41,470 nucleotides of DNA from Desulfurispora thermophila DSM 16022 (GCF_000376385.1 NZ_AQWN01000013.1:1-41470); one strand, 5' to 3'; numbered from the stretch's first letter, positions 1 to 8,168 are shown. Notes: generated by a model from the letters alone, not told the origin. Numbers and translations: made by a program.

Positions 1-95
1 GGTTCTGGGTATACGAAAGAACACAGTTGTCTGGTATAGAGGAAAACTTTACCGGACAGGAGGTACCACCAAAGGCAGATTGAGCCTTCACTCTT
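1..95. repeat. Terminal direct repeat, left copy
   Basis: Bases 1-95 are identical to 41376-41470. The window is therefore either a circular molecule of 41,375 bp, or a linear region whose two ends stop in two copies of the same IsrB transposable element. The repeated stretch is wholly isrB coding sequence, so both readings remain open. Confidence 0.97.
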
Positions 96-202
96 TCGAC
101 TTTGAAAACAAGAGAGTATCACAAAACGCAAGAAAAGAACATTGCAAGCCGCTGTTTCAGCAGACCTGGTATTACAAAAAATCCTGTAGCGAAAGGAGGT
201 AG
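2..202 (+). CDS. isrB: IsrB nickase, 3' part (continues from the right end of the window)
   Basis: This is the C-terminal 66 codons plus the TAG stop (200-202) of the isrB gene that starts at 40549. When the circle is closed the reading frame runs through the junction without a break and gives a 342-residue protein. The tail is basic and aromatic (…WYRGKLYRTGG…, then …CKPLFQQTWYYKK). Bases 90-181 of this tail occur again at 17013-17104 with one mismatch, so the element or its end was present at least twice. A palindrome directly follows the stop. The domain description is given with the 5' part. If the circle is an assembly artefact, this tail belongs to a different copy of the element than the one at the right end. 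Confidence 0.8.
   Translation, partial: VLGIRKNTVVWYRGKLYRTGGTTKGRLSLHSFDFENKRVSQNARKEHCKPLFQQTWYYKKSCSERR
90..181 (+). repeat. IsrB 3'-end repeat, copy A
   Basis: This 92-bp stretch is shared with 17013-17104 (one substitution, C166 versus T17089). Here it is the last part of isrB. In copy B it is fused to a nuclease remnant. Confidence 0.95.
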
Positions 203-246
203 CACCGTTTCCTCCCCGTGGCTAAAGCCAGGGGTCTCCACGGTGC
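202..246. mobile_element. Palindromic probable right end of the IsrB element
   Basis: The imperfect palindrome has outer arms GCACCGT (202-208) and ACGGTGC (240-246). Inside it lies CCCC-GTGGC-TAAA-GCCA-GGGG (214-234). The inner hairpin is the same as the one that opens the omega-RNA at 40338 and nearly the same as the one at 17869. It directly follows the isrB stop. Subterminal hairpins of this kind are recognised by the TnpA transposase of IS200/IS605 elements. It could be the right end, or the left end of a second decayed copy inserted in tandem. Confidence 0.6.
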
Positions 247-257
247 GATTGGTGCTG

Positions 258-1844
258 ATGAACTATCCATACTGGTCCCGGCGCTTTGCCCTGTATCTGG
301 GTTTGGCTATAGCGCTGATGCTGGCGGTTCCGGCATGGGCCGCCGGTCCGGCACACGGCCCGGTACAGGACGCGGGGGGCTTTTTGGAACGTGCCGTAGC
401 CGCCCTGATCGATGCCCTGGCTCTGCCCTTTCGTCTGCTGGGGGATGCCCTGGGGATGAACCCGATCACGGAAGTGGTCTGGGCGAAGGAGATCTGGACA
501 CCGGAACAGGCGAGCTGGCTTAAGGCCTGGTATGTAGCCAGCGCTGCCTTTGTAGGCGTGTTTTTCCTGGTTTCGGTAGTGGCGGCCGGGATCAGGCTTT
601 CTTTTACTAGCCCTGCCCAGCGGGCCGAGGCGGTGAATACCCTGTGGCGCTGCATCTTTGCCGTAATAGCGCTGGCAGCCGCCCCGGTACTCATGGACAC
701 GGTGCTGGAGCTGTTCTCACTCACTGCGGAGGGTATAGCGGCGCTATACCAGCAAGTGCAACCGACCTTCTCGCTGCCCAACCTGACCGCTTGGGACGGC
801 GGGCTTTTCGGAGGCGATGCTACCCTGGTGACTGGTAGCGTGTTAGGCACAGCGATAGTGAAGCTGGCTTTCCTGGGCTTTTGGATCTACCTGAATATCA
901 TCTATGTGGTCAGAAAACTGGTGCTGACCGGACTTCTCTGTGCTTTTCCCTTCCTGATCGTCGCCTGGACCGTGAATGGCAACGTGCCGGCCCTGACCAT
1001 CTGGCTGGGCGAGGTTGGGTCAAACGCAATCATGCCCGTAGCCCACGCGCTCATGCTGTGTTTCGTCCTCGGTATCACTGACGTGTCGAAGGCCGCCGAG
1101 GGCAGCTGGCTCACCGCCCTGGTAGCGATATACACCTTTTTCCCCCTCACCGAAATGCTGCGCAACAGCTTCCAGAGCCTTTTCGCCCGCTGGGCCGGCG
1201 TGAACGAAGCCGGCATAGCCGGGGGCGTGCTGGGCAGTGTGCTGGGTGTGGGCGGCCTATTGCGGGTGGGCCGGGCCGCCTTCGCCGGTACCGGACCGCC
1301 GCTTCCAAAGACCGTGAGCGTAGCCAGTACAACCGGTCCGGGTAGCCCGGGCGGGCCCGGCTCCGGAGGGTATGGCGGCCCCAGCGCCGGCGCTCCGGTT
1401 CCAGTATTTACACCGGCCTGGTCTGGCGGCCCCGGCGGCCCGGCCCTGGCCCGGAGTAGTGTTGCGACTGGCGGTTATGCCCCGCCAGTGTACGGTGGTG
1501 AAGGAGTAGGAGGGAATGAAGAGCAGGCATCACCCGGAGAATACCGGCAACAGGGCCGCCAGGTACCGACATCACTGATAAACCCTCCCGCGGGAGAACC
1601 CGGCAGCCAGCTTCACGCTTCCGACAGCCAGGCCCAACCTACCCCGGCCCAGCAGGCCTGGAGGGTGGCGGCAACAGTGGCCAGCGCCGGCGCTGCGGTG
1701 GCTACCGCAGCTGCCTTTGGTGCAGCGCCGGGTCTGGCAAATTATGCCCGGCCTGCCGCCCGGGCGGTGTGGAGCCTGGGGCAGAAGGCTGCGCAGTACG
1801 GTGTGGTGGGGCCGTATAGCCTTTCGGGTGGCTTCAGACCGTAG
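258..1844 (+). CDS. VirB6/TrbL-like polytopic conjugation membrane protein
   Basis: This is a probable inner-membrane channel component of a type IV secretion apparatus. From the ATG at 258 the protein has 528 residues. It starts with a signal-like hydrophobic segment (about residues 11-30, ending PAWAAG). Next comes an amphipathic stretch (LIDALALPFRLLGDALG) and about six membrane segments between residues 90 and 320. The last 180 residues are rich in Gly, Pro, Ala and Ser with no membrane segment. This is the usual layout of TrbL/VirB6-like proteins of Gram-positive conjugative elements. The frame is open upstream to 102, but that part is IsrB sequence in another frame, so 258 is preferred although no clear ribosome site precedes it. 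The IsrB element ends only a few bases before and may have removed the native leader. The family call rests on topology and composition. Confidence 0.6.
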   Translation: MNYPYWSRRFALYLGLAIALMLAVPAWAAGPAHGPVQDAGGFLERAVAALIDALALPFRLLGDALGMNPITEVVWAKEIWTPEQASWLKAWYVASAAFVGVFFLVSVVAAGIRLSFTSPAQRAEAVNTLWRCIFAVIALAAAPVLMDTVLELFSLTAEGIAALYQQVQPTFSLPNLTAWDGGLFGGDATLVTGSVLGTAIVKLAFLGFWIYLNIIYVVRKLVLTGLLCAFPFLIVAWTVNGNVPALTIWLGEVGSNAIMPVAHALMLCFVLGITDVSKAAEGSWLTALVAIYTFFPLTEMLRNSFQSLFARWAGVNEAGIAGGVLGSVLGVGGLLRVGRAAFAGTGPPLPKTVSVASTTGPGSPGGPGSGGYGGPSAGAPVPVFTPAWSGGPGGPALARSSVATGGYAPPVYGGEGVGGNEEQASPGEYRQQGRQVPTSLINPPAGEPGSQLHASDSQAQPTPAQQAWRVAATVASAGAAVATAAAFGAAPGLANYARPAARAVWSLGQKAAQYGVVGPYSLSGGFRP

Positions 1845-1877
1845 TACTGGTGGATATGAGGAAAAACTGATTACAGG

Positions 1878-1911
1878 GAAAGCCGCTCGGTAGTCCGCCG
1901 GGCGGCTTTTG
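1878..1911 (+). terminator. Rho-independent terminator, copy 1 of a duplicated pair
   Basis: An AAGCCGC/GCGGCTT stem with an inner CGG-TAGT-CCG hairpin is followed by TTTT. It is repeated almost exactly at 3034-3075, on the other side of the Abi gene. Confidence 0.8.
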
Positions 1912-2051
1912 TAAGGAGCTGAAGAAGACAATTCAAGTAAATCTAAAATAAAAAGAGTATACTGGTAATATTAACTTCGTATGTTTAATCATTCTGGTTT
2001 TCTTACAAAACTTCCATAAAACAGGACTGTACTTAATTTATAGTAGTTGTT

Positions 2052-2057
2052 TATAAT
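2052..2057 (+). promoter_or_regulatory. -10 box of the AbiF RNA/gene
   Basis: A perfect TATAAT lies in a very AT-rich stretch, with no strong -35. Transcription would begin near 2063-2065, just before the structured RNA. Confidence 0.5.
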
Positions 2058-2062
2058 CTAAG

Positions 2063-2130
2063 TAACAGAGCCTACCGCGCCTCTGGGTACATGCGTGTAT
2101 TCATGCGGACCAGGGTAGGCCGGTTTTATT
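2063..2130 (+). ncRNA. Structured RNA in front of the AbiF-type gene, candidate antitoxin RNA
   Basis: A long nested hairpin begins with GCCTACC (2070-2076) paired to GGTAGGC (2114-2120). Inside it, CTGGGT pairs with ACCAG around a top stem GCGTG-TATT-CATGC. The hairpin is followed by CGGTTTTATTTAT. It lies between the TATAAT box and the ribosome site of the HEPN gene. Abi_2/AbiF genes are reported to carry a conserved small RNA directly upstream that acts as an antitoxin. Position and structure here fit that pattern. The U-rich tail also allows it to be a terminator that attenuates the gene. Confidence 0.6.
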
Positions 2131-2145
2131 TATGAGGGAATGGCC

Positions 2146-3033
2146 ATGGCTTGTTCCGAACATTCTCTAGATGAATTTCCAAAACCACCCTTAAGTATTG
2201 AGGAACAGATCAAGTTATTAGTTAGTCGGGGATTGGTTGTGGAAGACGAAACATTCGCAACAGATGTTTTAAATCATGTAGGGTATTATAGATTAAGTGG
2301 CTATACTTTAAGTCTTAAAACAGGTGACCTATTTCATGAGGGCGTAACATTTCAGAAAGTTTATAATATATATGAATTTGACCAGAAATTACGATACTTA
2401 TTGCTCGGGATTATCGAGATAGTTGAAATAGCTTTCAGAGCGCAAATAGCCAATTATATGGCGCTAAAATATGGTGCTTTAGGCTATTTAAACAGGGTTT
2501 ATTTTTCAAATGGTGACTATCATAAAAAATTTCTTGATGAGTTAAATGATCAAATAACAAAAAACCAGGAAAAAGAATTGTTTGTAAAGCATCACATTGA
2601 GAAGTATGAAGGTAAGTTTCCTATATGGGTAGCGGTAGAGGTTTTTTCGTTGGGCATGTTATCTAAATTTTTTAAAAATATGAAGACTAAAGATCAGAAG
2701 GCAATATCTCGCAAATTTTATGCATTTTCTCATGAATATATTTCTAGTTGGCTACACTCTTTGGTTAATCTAAGAAATATATGTGCTCATTATGGGAGGC
2801 TCTATAATAGAAGATTTACAATAATGCCGAAATTTAGCAAGGATGCTAAAATAAAGGGTATTCAGGGTAATAGCTTATTTGCCTGTATATTTTTATTGAA
2901 GTACCTTGTTAATAATAAGAAGAAGTGGAATAATTTCCTTATAAACCTTCAAGCAATTGTCGATGAATATAAGGATGACATAGACATTTCATTAATGGGT
3001 TTTCCTGATAATTGGTATGAAGTACTAAGTTAA
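2146..3033 (+). CDS. AbiF/AbiD-type (Abi_2) HEPN abortive-infection protein
   Basis: This is a probable RNase of a phage-defence or toxin-antitoxin system. The 295-residue protein matches the Abi_2 family along its length. It has an N-terminal helical part with L-x-x-x-G-L-x-V and the typical V-G-Y-Y-R-L-S-G-Y motif near residues 45-55. The HEPN active-site motif R-x4-H lies in LRNICAHYGRLYNRRF (R210, H215 from the 2146 start). ATG 2146 is preferred over ATG 2140 because GAGGG (2134-2138) is seven bases from 2146 but touches 2140. The gene is far richer in AT than its neighbours, so it is recent cargo. It is bracketed by two copies of the same terminator and preceded by a structured RNA. Related HEPN proteins are neutralised by such an RNA. 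Confidence 0.88.
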   Translation: MACSEHSLDEFPKPPLSIEEQIKLLVSRGLVVEDETFATDVLNHVGYYRLSGYTLSLKTGDLFHEGVTFQKVYNIYEFDQKLRYLLLGIIEIVEIAFRAQIANYMALKYGALGYLNRVYFSNGDYHKKFLDELNDQITKNQEKELFVKHHIEKYEGKFPIWVAVEVFSLGMLSKFFKNMKTKDQKAISRKFYAFSHEYISSWLHSLVNLRNICAHYGRLYNRRFTIMPKFSKDAKIKGIQGNSLFACIFLLKYLVNNKKKWNNFLINLQAIVDEYKDDIDISLMGFPDNWYEVLS

Positions 3034-3075
3034 AAAAAGCCGCTCGGTAGTTCGCCGGGCGGCTTTTCGTTTTTT
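3034..3075 (+). terminator. Rho-independent terminator, copy 2 of a duplicated pair
   Basis: The same AAAGCCGC…GCGGCTTTT hairpin as at 1878 starts directly after the Abi stop codon. It is followed by GTTTTTTGG and the ribosome site of the next gene. Confidence 0.85.
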
Positions 3076-3087
3076 GGGGGTGAAGAG

Positions 3088-4776
3088 ATGCACGGAAACA
3101 GAGACCGGCCATCGCTGACAGGACATTTTGTGCAATTTGCTGGCCGCCGGTTGGGCCGTGCTTTAGCCCGACTGCTGGCGAAACTACTGGTCTGGTCGGC
3201 GCCGGTGTGGGTGCCGGTGGTGCTGGCCCTGGTAGCAGTGACGCTGATCTTTTCGGCCATGCCTCAGTCCGGTGCCCTGGGCGGCGCACAGCCCGGTGAT
3301 GCCGATCCGGCCATCCGGCAGGCTGCCGAAAGCGCTGTGGCGGAGGTGAATGCAGCCGAAACCTGGCTAAACTCCCCCGACGGCAGCCGGGAGCACCTGG
3401 GCCAGCTGGCCGATGCCTATGGCCGTGATGCACAGCTGGTGCTGAAGTGGTCGGACATATATACGCCTCTGCTGGCCCGGGCGCTGGCTACCGGGGAGGA
3501 CACGGATCTTTTTTCCCGTCCGGAAGCGTACGGGCAGCGCCTGCAGGAGCTGGCCCGGCGTTTTGGGCCGCGTTTCGAGTATTACCCTAGCACGGTGGTG
3601 ATCACCGATGCTGAAGGGAACAGCGAGGAATACGCCGTGTACCTTTTGCGCCGGTCGGATACCCTGGCCGGCACATACGAGTACCAGTACGAGCGAGTGA
3701 CCGACCAATACCCGGACGGCAGCTCGCGCACCTACGACCGGCCTGCCGGCCAGCGGCTGGTCAGTCAGTCATATGAACGGCTGGATGCCTGGATCGGCGA
3801 GAACATCGACCCCAAGGACGCCGACATGACCCGCCGCATGATCCTCGAAGCCTCGCGAGCTTTCGATACCCGGAAAGAATGGGTGGACTGGATGCTCTCT
3901 CGCTACAGCAGCGCTTTCTGGGCCAGCGGGGCTATGGTGCCATCGGAGCTGGTGCCGCTGTTTCAGGAAGCTGAAGAGAAATACGGTATACCCTGGTGGT
4001 TTCTGGCAGCGGTGGCGTTCACAGAGAGCTCATTCAACCCCCTGGCGGAAAACCCCTCCACCGGCTGCTACGGCCTCATGCAGGTGGCTCCGGCCAACTG
4101 GCAGGAGTACGCCCCACAGCTGGGCTTCGATGTACAGGCCGACCGGGACAACCCCCGGGCGCAGATCCTGCTGGGTGCGTTCCTCCTGAAAAGCTACTTC
4201 GGCAGTGTGGACTGGAACGCCGACGACTGGCGCGATCAGACCCTGCGCGGGCTGACATTCTACGGCGGTTTCCGCACCAACGGGGAAATCGACGCCGCGG
4301 CCATGGAACGCTGCCGAAACGAGTATGCCGGGAAGATATGGGAGCTGGCCGACGCTTTTCGGGGCACCGGTACCGGCGGCACCTGGCCCGTGCCGGGGCA
4401 TACACAGATCACTTCATACTTCGGCTGGCGGGTGCACCCAATCACTGGTGAACGCAAGTTCCATGAGGGCATAGACATAGCTGCACCGGAAGGTGCGCCG
4501 GTGGCGGCCGTGGCCGGCGGCATGGCCACAGTAAACCCGGATGCCGGCGGGTACGGGATGCTGGTCACCATCACTGACGGTGTGCATGAATACCGCTATG
4601 CGCACCTGTCGGGCTTCACTGTTCAGAGCGGCCAGGTGGTGAAGGCCGGCGAACAAATCGGCCTGGTGGGCAGTACCGGGGCCAGCACTGGACCGCACCT
4701 GCACTTCGAGGTGCGAGTGAACGGTCAGCCGGTGGACCCGCTGCCACTTTTGCGGCCTGGAGGTGAACATGAATGA
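3088..4776 (+). CDS. VirB1-like bifunctional hydrolase: lytic transglycosylase plus M23 peptidase
   Basis: This enzyme would open peptidoglycan locally so that a secretion or conjugation apparatus can cross the wall. The protein has 562 residues. A basic cytoplasmic N-terminus is followed by one membrane segment (about 32-58). A linker and a helical region come next. An SLT domain spans about 290-400, with IPWWFLAAVAFTESSFNP (catalytic Glu in TESSF, near 312) and YGLMQV. An M23 domain spans about 445-555, with H459-x3-D463 and H537-L-H539-F-E as the zinc ligands. The start at 3088 has GGGGGTGAAGAG at good spacing. The order membrane anchor, SLT, M23 is that of Gram-positive conjugation hydrolases. 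The next gene overlaps by four bases. Any transfer role depends on the VirB6-like and VirD4 genes elsewhere on the element. Confidence 0.9.
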   Translation: MHGNRDRPSLTGHFVQFAGRRLGRALARLLAKLLVWSAPVWVPVVLALVAVTLIFSAMPQSGALGGAQPGDADPAIRQAAESAVAEVNAAETWLNSPDGSREHLGQLADAYGRDAQLVLKWSDIYTPLLARALATGEDTDLFSRPEAYGQRLQELARRFGPRFEYYPSTVVITDAEGNSEEYAVYLLRRSDTLAGTYEYQYERVTDQYPDGSSRTYDRPAGQRLVSQSYERLDAWIGENIDPKDADMTRRMILEASRAFDTRKEWVDWMLSRYSSAFWASGAMVPSELVPLFQEAEEKYGIPWWFLAAVAFTESSFNPLAENPSTGCYGLMQVAPANWQEYAPQLGFDVQADRDNPRAQILLGAFLLKSYFGSVDWNADDWRDQTLRGLTFYGGFRTNGEIDAAAMERCRNEYAGKIWELADAFRGTGTGGTWPVPGHTQITSYFGWRVHPITGERKFHEGIDIAAPEGAPVAAVAGGMATVNPDAGGYGMLVTITDGVHEYRYAHLSGFTVQSGQVVKAGEQIGLVGSTGASTGPHLHFEVRVNGQPVDPLPLLRPGGEHE

Positions 4777-5060
4777 AGCAGTTATACTGGGAAATTTCTG
4801 GCACCTGCTCAGGGATGGTGATGACGATCGAGACTGACGAAACACCCGATTACGAAGACCTCTGGCTAGCGGCGGCAGAACTTCTGCGGGTGCCGCTAGA
4901 TCAGGTTCATGAGATTTCTGCAGAAGAGTTCGAACAGAAACAGGTACAGCACCGCACTCGGGTATATCACCACCCCCGTCGGGGATGGCGGGCGATCATG
5001 GCCCGTGACGGCCGGTATGCGGGTGTGCATGTACCAGTGATCGTGGAATGGAACCGGTGA
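4773..5060 (+). CDS. Small hypothetical protein coupled to the hydrolase
   Basis: The 95-residue soluble protein starts at the ATGA that overlaps the hydrolase stop, so it is translationally coupled. It has an acidic middle (ISAEEFEQKQ) and a basic C-terminal part (HHPRRGWRAIMARDGRYAG). There is no signal peptide, membrane segment or motif I recognise. A strong terminator follows, so the hydrolase and this gene close one transcription unit. It may be a cytoplasmic partner of the secretion apparatus. Confidence 0.7.
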   Translation: MKQLYWEISGTCSGMVMTIETDETPDYEDLWLAAAELLRVPLDQVHEISAEEFEQKQVQHRTRVYHHPRRGWRAIMARDGRYAGVHVPVIVEWNR

Positions 5061-5066
5061 ATTTAA

Positions 5067-5102
5067 CTCCCCCTGGCAAACCCGGGGGGATTTTCTTTTT
5101 TG
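5067..5102 (+). terminator. Rho-independent terminator
   Basis: TCCCCC and GGGGGGA arms flank TGGCAAACC, followed by TTTTCTTTTTT. It separates the hydrolase unit from the first Tad block. Confidence 0.9.
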
Positions 5103-5117
5103 TAGGAGGTATGGTCC

Positions 5118-6308
5118 ATGAAAATACTGGTTTTTGCCCCGGATGAAAGCATTTCAGCATACCTTTCCGTATCCGGATACGATGTAGCGGAAGTATACTC
5201 AGTCGAGTTGGTAGCCCAGGCAGCGGAAAAACGGGAAGTGGACATAGTGGTCTACATGCCGGCCGCCGCACCGGATGCGATCACCCAGCACCAGCACCGG
5301 GCCAACATCAAGGCGCTGCGGAATATATGCCGGGTGATACTGGTTACAGCTTCGGAAGACCCGCTACTACCATGGTCGGTGGCAGTGGGAGTACATGACA
5401 TTCTTCTTACCCCGCTGGAGTTGCCTGCGCTTTTGTACAGGATACAGCACCCGGCAACGCTAGACGATGCAACTGGGCTTTTGGAAAAGCTGAGCGGGCC
5501 GAGTGAAAGGCTGCATGAAAAAGTAGATTCGCAAGAACAAGTGGGCGGACATGACACAGGACAGGGGGCAGAGGAACCCCGCCGGGAAATAAAACTGCCC
5601 CGGCTGGAGGTAAAGCTGCCCGAGATAAAGCTGCCGGAAATAAAATTTAGTAAACGGGAGGATAGAGCGCAACTAAAAAGAGAACGAGATGCAGAATTAG
5701 CTCAGACAGAAATAAGTGCGGCAGAAGACTATCTTTGTAAAATTATTGACATCAGGACACGCCGTGTAATAACGCCATTAAAAATTTGTGTGGTTTCCCC
5801 CTGTGCCACCGGAGTAACTTTCGTTAGCTGCAACCTGGCATATTATCTGGCACAAAAAAAGAAGCAGGTGATGCTGCTCGGTGATGAAGACTGTTTGGAA
5901 TACCTGGGCAACAACAGACAGAACATTACTCTGGGGTATTCATCTGGGCAATATGACGTTGCTATTGTGGATACCCACGCCCCACATGAGGCTGACCTGT
6001 ATGTGCTTGTTTACACACCAGACCTGCATTACATCCCCAAAATCAAACAAATGGAACTTACCATAAGCGGGCCAAAACTAAGGATGCTCAATAAAAGCCA
6101 GCCCATGCCAATTTCAAATGAGAAAATACTTGGCTTTAAGCCGGATGCAGTCATTCCCGCCATTAACAACCCCAGGCAAATACTGCTGGCAAGGCCAGCA
6201 GTGTTGGATTATAAAGAAGTTCAAAATGCATTTACCACAATATTTCAAAAAATAGGAGGGTTCTTTTGTGACAGTGAAGGCCAAATTTCCCAGTATGCCG
6301 GTAATTAG
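5118..6308 (+). CDS. TadZ/CpaE-like protein with a degenerate P-loop (paralogue 1)
   Basis: This is a probable localisation factor of the Tad pilus. The 396-residue protein has a receiver-like N-terminal domain (about 1-115, MKILVFAPDES…) without an obvious phospho-acceptor site. A charged linker follows with a repeated K-L-P motif (…RLEVKLPEIKLPEIKF, about 155-180). The MinD/ParA-like domain starts near 218. Where active members have GKGGVGKTT, it reads SPCATGVTFVSC, so the P-loop lysine is lost and ATP hydrolysis is unlikely. The ATG is preceded by TAGGAGGT. The next gene starts inside its last 41 bases. Two paralogues are on the element (6939, 26036), and only the 6939 copy keeps an intact P-loop. 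TadZ proteins lacking a full P-loop are known to mark the pole for pilus assembly. Confidence 0.75.
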   Translation: MKILVFAPDESISAYLSVSGYDVAEVYSVELVAQAAEKREVDIVVYMPAAAPDAITQHQHRANIKALRNICRVILVTASEDPLLPWSVAVGVHDILLTPLELPALLYRIQHPATLDDATGLLEKLSGPSERLHEKVDSQEQVGGHDTGQGAEEPRREIKLPRLEVKLPEIKLPEIKFSKREDRAQLKRERDAELAQTEISAAEDYLCKIIDIRTRRVITPLKICVVSPCATGVTFVSCNLAYYLAQKKKQVMLLGDEDCLEYLGNNRQNITLGYSSGQYDVAIVDTHAPHEADLYVLVYTPDLHYIPKIKQMELTISGPKLRMLNKSQPMPISNEKILGFKPDAVIPAINNPRQILLARPAVLDYKEVQNAFTTIFQKIGGFFCDSEGQISQYAGN

Positions 6309-6936
6309 AAAAATCAACAGTGTATTAATATGGGTGCTTGGAATTATGGTCATACTTGGATATGCGTTTACATTTGCAGGAATGGTTTTGGTTGGGGCCG
6401 GAATAATGGTAATAGTGACAGTAGTGCTGTTGATATATTTTGGTTTTCGTAAATATTTCATTGGTAAGGGGTGGAGGTTGGCAAAAGAACTGGGCCTGAA
6501 AGAATACATGATTATCCCTACAAATATTGAAATTCCTTTCCTGCCTCCAGGCAGGGTTTATGAAAACCATCTTCAGGAAAGCATCTTGCGCGGCCTTAAA
6601 CATTTTATTAAAAAAGTAGACTTAAAAGAGAGGACTGCTCAAATGAAGCAGTCCTATTTTGATGACTACATGAAGATAGCTGAATATCTCAGAAAACAAG
6701 GCGGTCCGGCATATATCGTTGGGACGACGCATTCAAACATGATGAAGTGGTGGGTAGCCGCGTTCGAGGCTGCAGGACTTAAAGCGATCTATTTGGATAA
6801 GAATATTGATCCTCTTGCAGAAAAGAAAATGAAAGGCTTTGCCTGGAAGATGGCACAATTTTGCGCTACCGGACGTGTGCGGACGAAAGAACCATTAGGT
6901 GAGTGGAAAACCGTGATCGCCGTATTGGAGGGATAA
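6268..6936 (+). CDS. Membrane protein with two N-terminal TM segments, unknown
   Basis: I do not recognise the family. The GTG start at 6268 has TAGGAGGG seven bases before it and lies inside the end of the preceding TadZ-like gene, so the two are coupled. The 222-residue protein has two adjacent membrane segments (about 17-60), then a soluble domain with basic helices and the stretch IVGTTHSNMMKWWVAAFEAAG. The position between two TadZ-like genes suggests an accessory of pilus assembly at the membrane. The stop is two bases from the start of the next gene. Confidence 0.7.
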   Translation: MTVKAKFPSMPVIRKINSVLIWVLGIMVILGYAFTFAGMVLVGAGIMVIVTVVLLIYFGFRKYFIGKGWRLAKELGLKEYMIIPTNIEIPFLPPGRVYENHLQESILRGLKHFIKKVDLKERTAQMKQSYFDDYMKIAEYLRKQGGPAYIVGTTHSNMMKWWVAAFEAAGLKAIYLDKNIDPLAEKKMKGFAWKMAQFCATGRVRTKEPLGEWKTVIAVLEG

Positions 6937-6938
6937 AT

Positions 6939-8168
6939 ATGGTAATATGGTACTGCGACGACAACCTTGCTCGGCAACATGAAGTGCTAAACAAGCTATC
7001 CGAGTATGACGTAAAAACATATGGCAGAAAAGAAGCTGAAAGACGTATCGAGCAGGCCCGACCGGCGGCTCTGGTGGTGCACACCAGTTGCAGCACTCTA
7101 CTGGAAAAAGCCGGGGACGTACCAGCCATTGTAGTGACTGACGAGGAAAGCACCATTGAAGATTTGCGGAACATCAGTTGCCGGGCGGATGTAGTAGAAC
7201 TGGAGCAAATTAATGAAGGGTTGCAGAAAATCCTCCCCAGAAGCTATGACATAACCAGGACGCACCAAGGCAACCAGGAATCTGCGCGCCATCAAGAAAG
7301 CACACCGCAATACCAGCTGGAAGCACTTAATAGACATAAGCGTGAGCAACTTGTTTATACGGATTACGAACATTATGTGCGCCTATCTTATGATACAATA
7401 ACCCCTCTTAATAGATGTGAGATTGTACTTATAGCCAGCGGCAAGGGTGGTGTGGGCAAAACTACAATAACGGCCTGCCTGGCCCAGGCCCTGGCCAGGA
7501 AACAGGTTGCTACCTGTGCGGTTGACCTGGATATAAAATGCCCCACACTGGGGGCAGTATTGCAAATTGACCACAATAGGGGTGTTGGCGAGTTGATTAA
7601 AGCCCCTGAAAATGTGGGCGACGCTTTTATGGATGACCTGCTTGTCACCCACAGGAGTGGAGCAAGGTTACTGCTACCCAGTGGTACAGTTAAACTATCT
7701 GGCAACGATGTAATAAAGATTGTACGCAATCTGGTCAGGAAGAACGAAGTTGTTATTATTGATGTGGGAATTGCCAGAGACGAATACGTCAGGGCCTGTG
7801 CAGATATTGCCACCAAAATATTCCTGGTAACAAAGCTGACAGCCCCCTCTCTCCAAAAATGCAAGGAGTGGTTGGCAGAAATAGCACCGCGTGACAAGAG
7901 CAAAGTTTATCTGCTGGTCAATATGTATGGCAAAATGTCTGCATTTCCCCCAACAGCGGCCCACAGAATAATGGGCATAAACCTGGCTGGCACACTGCCG
8001 TGGGAGCTTAAAGTAGAAAAAGGGGAAGGCAATGGTAATCCGCTACCGGAAAGGAGTGCGTTTGCCAGAGAAATCATGAACCTCGCTGATGTCATTTGGC
8101 CGTGGAAACAGTGGAAAGAGCCGGGTGGGGGCCTCCTGGCCGGTATAAGGGGGCTGTTTGGGAAATGA
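6939..8168 (+). CDS. TadZ/CpaE-like ATPase with intact P-loop (paralogue 2)
   Basis: This is a MinD/ParA-type ATPase of the Tad pilus. The 409-residue protein has a divergent receiver-like domain (1-100), a short variable linker, and a MinD-like domain from about 160. That domain carries the deviant Walker A GKGGVGKTT at 168-176 (K169, K174) and the Walker A' region VDLDIKCPTLG. The frame is open to 6903, but ATG 6939 with GGAGGG at 6927 is the natural start. The prepilin peptidase gene begins in the stop codon (ATGA). It is the only one of the three paralogues with all catalytic motifs, so it may provide the ATP switch for the two degenerate ones. Confidence 0.85.
   Translation: MVIWYCDDNLARQHEVLNKLSEYDVKTYGRKEAERRIEQARPAALVVHTSCSTLLEKAGDVPAIVVTDEESTIEDLRNISCRADVVELEQINEGLQKILPRSYDITRTHQGNQESARHQESTPQYQLEALNRHKREQLVYTDYEHYVRLSYDTITPLNRCEIVLIASGKGGVGKTTITACLAQALARKQVATCAVDLDIKCPTLGAVLQIDHNRGVGELIKAPENVGDAFMDDLLVTHRSGARLLLPSGTVKLSGNDVIKIVRNLVRKNEVVIIDVGIARDEYVRACADIATKIFLVTKLTAPSLQKCKEWLAEIAPRDKSKVYLLVNMYGKMSAFPPTAAHRIMGINLAGTLPWELKVEKGEGNGNPLPERSAFAREIMNLADVIWPWKQWKEPGGGLLAGIRGLFGK

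Noticed and set aside
218-523. 101-codon plus-strand frame starting behind AAAGGAGGT at 192
   Set aside because: It starts inside the IS-end palindrome and is a shifted reading of the VirB6-like gene.
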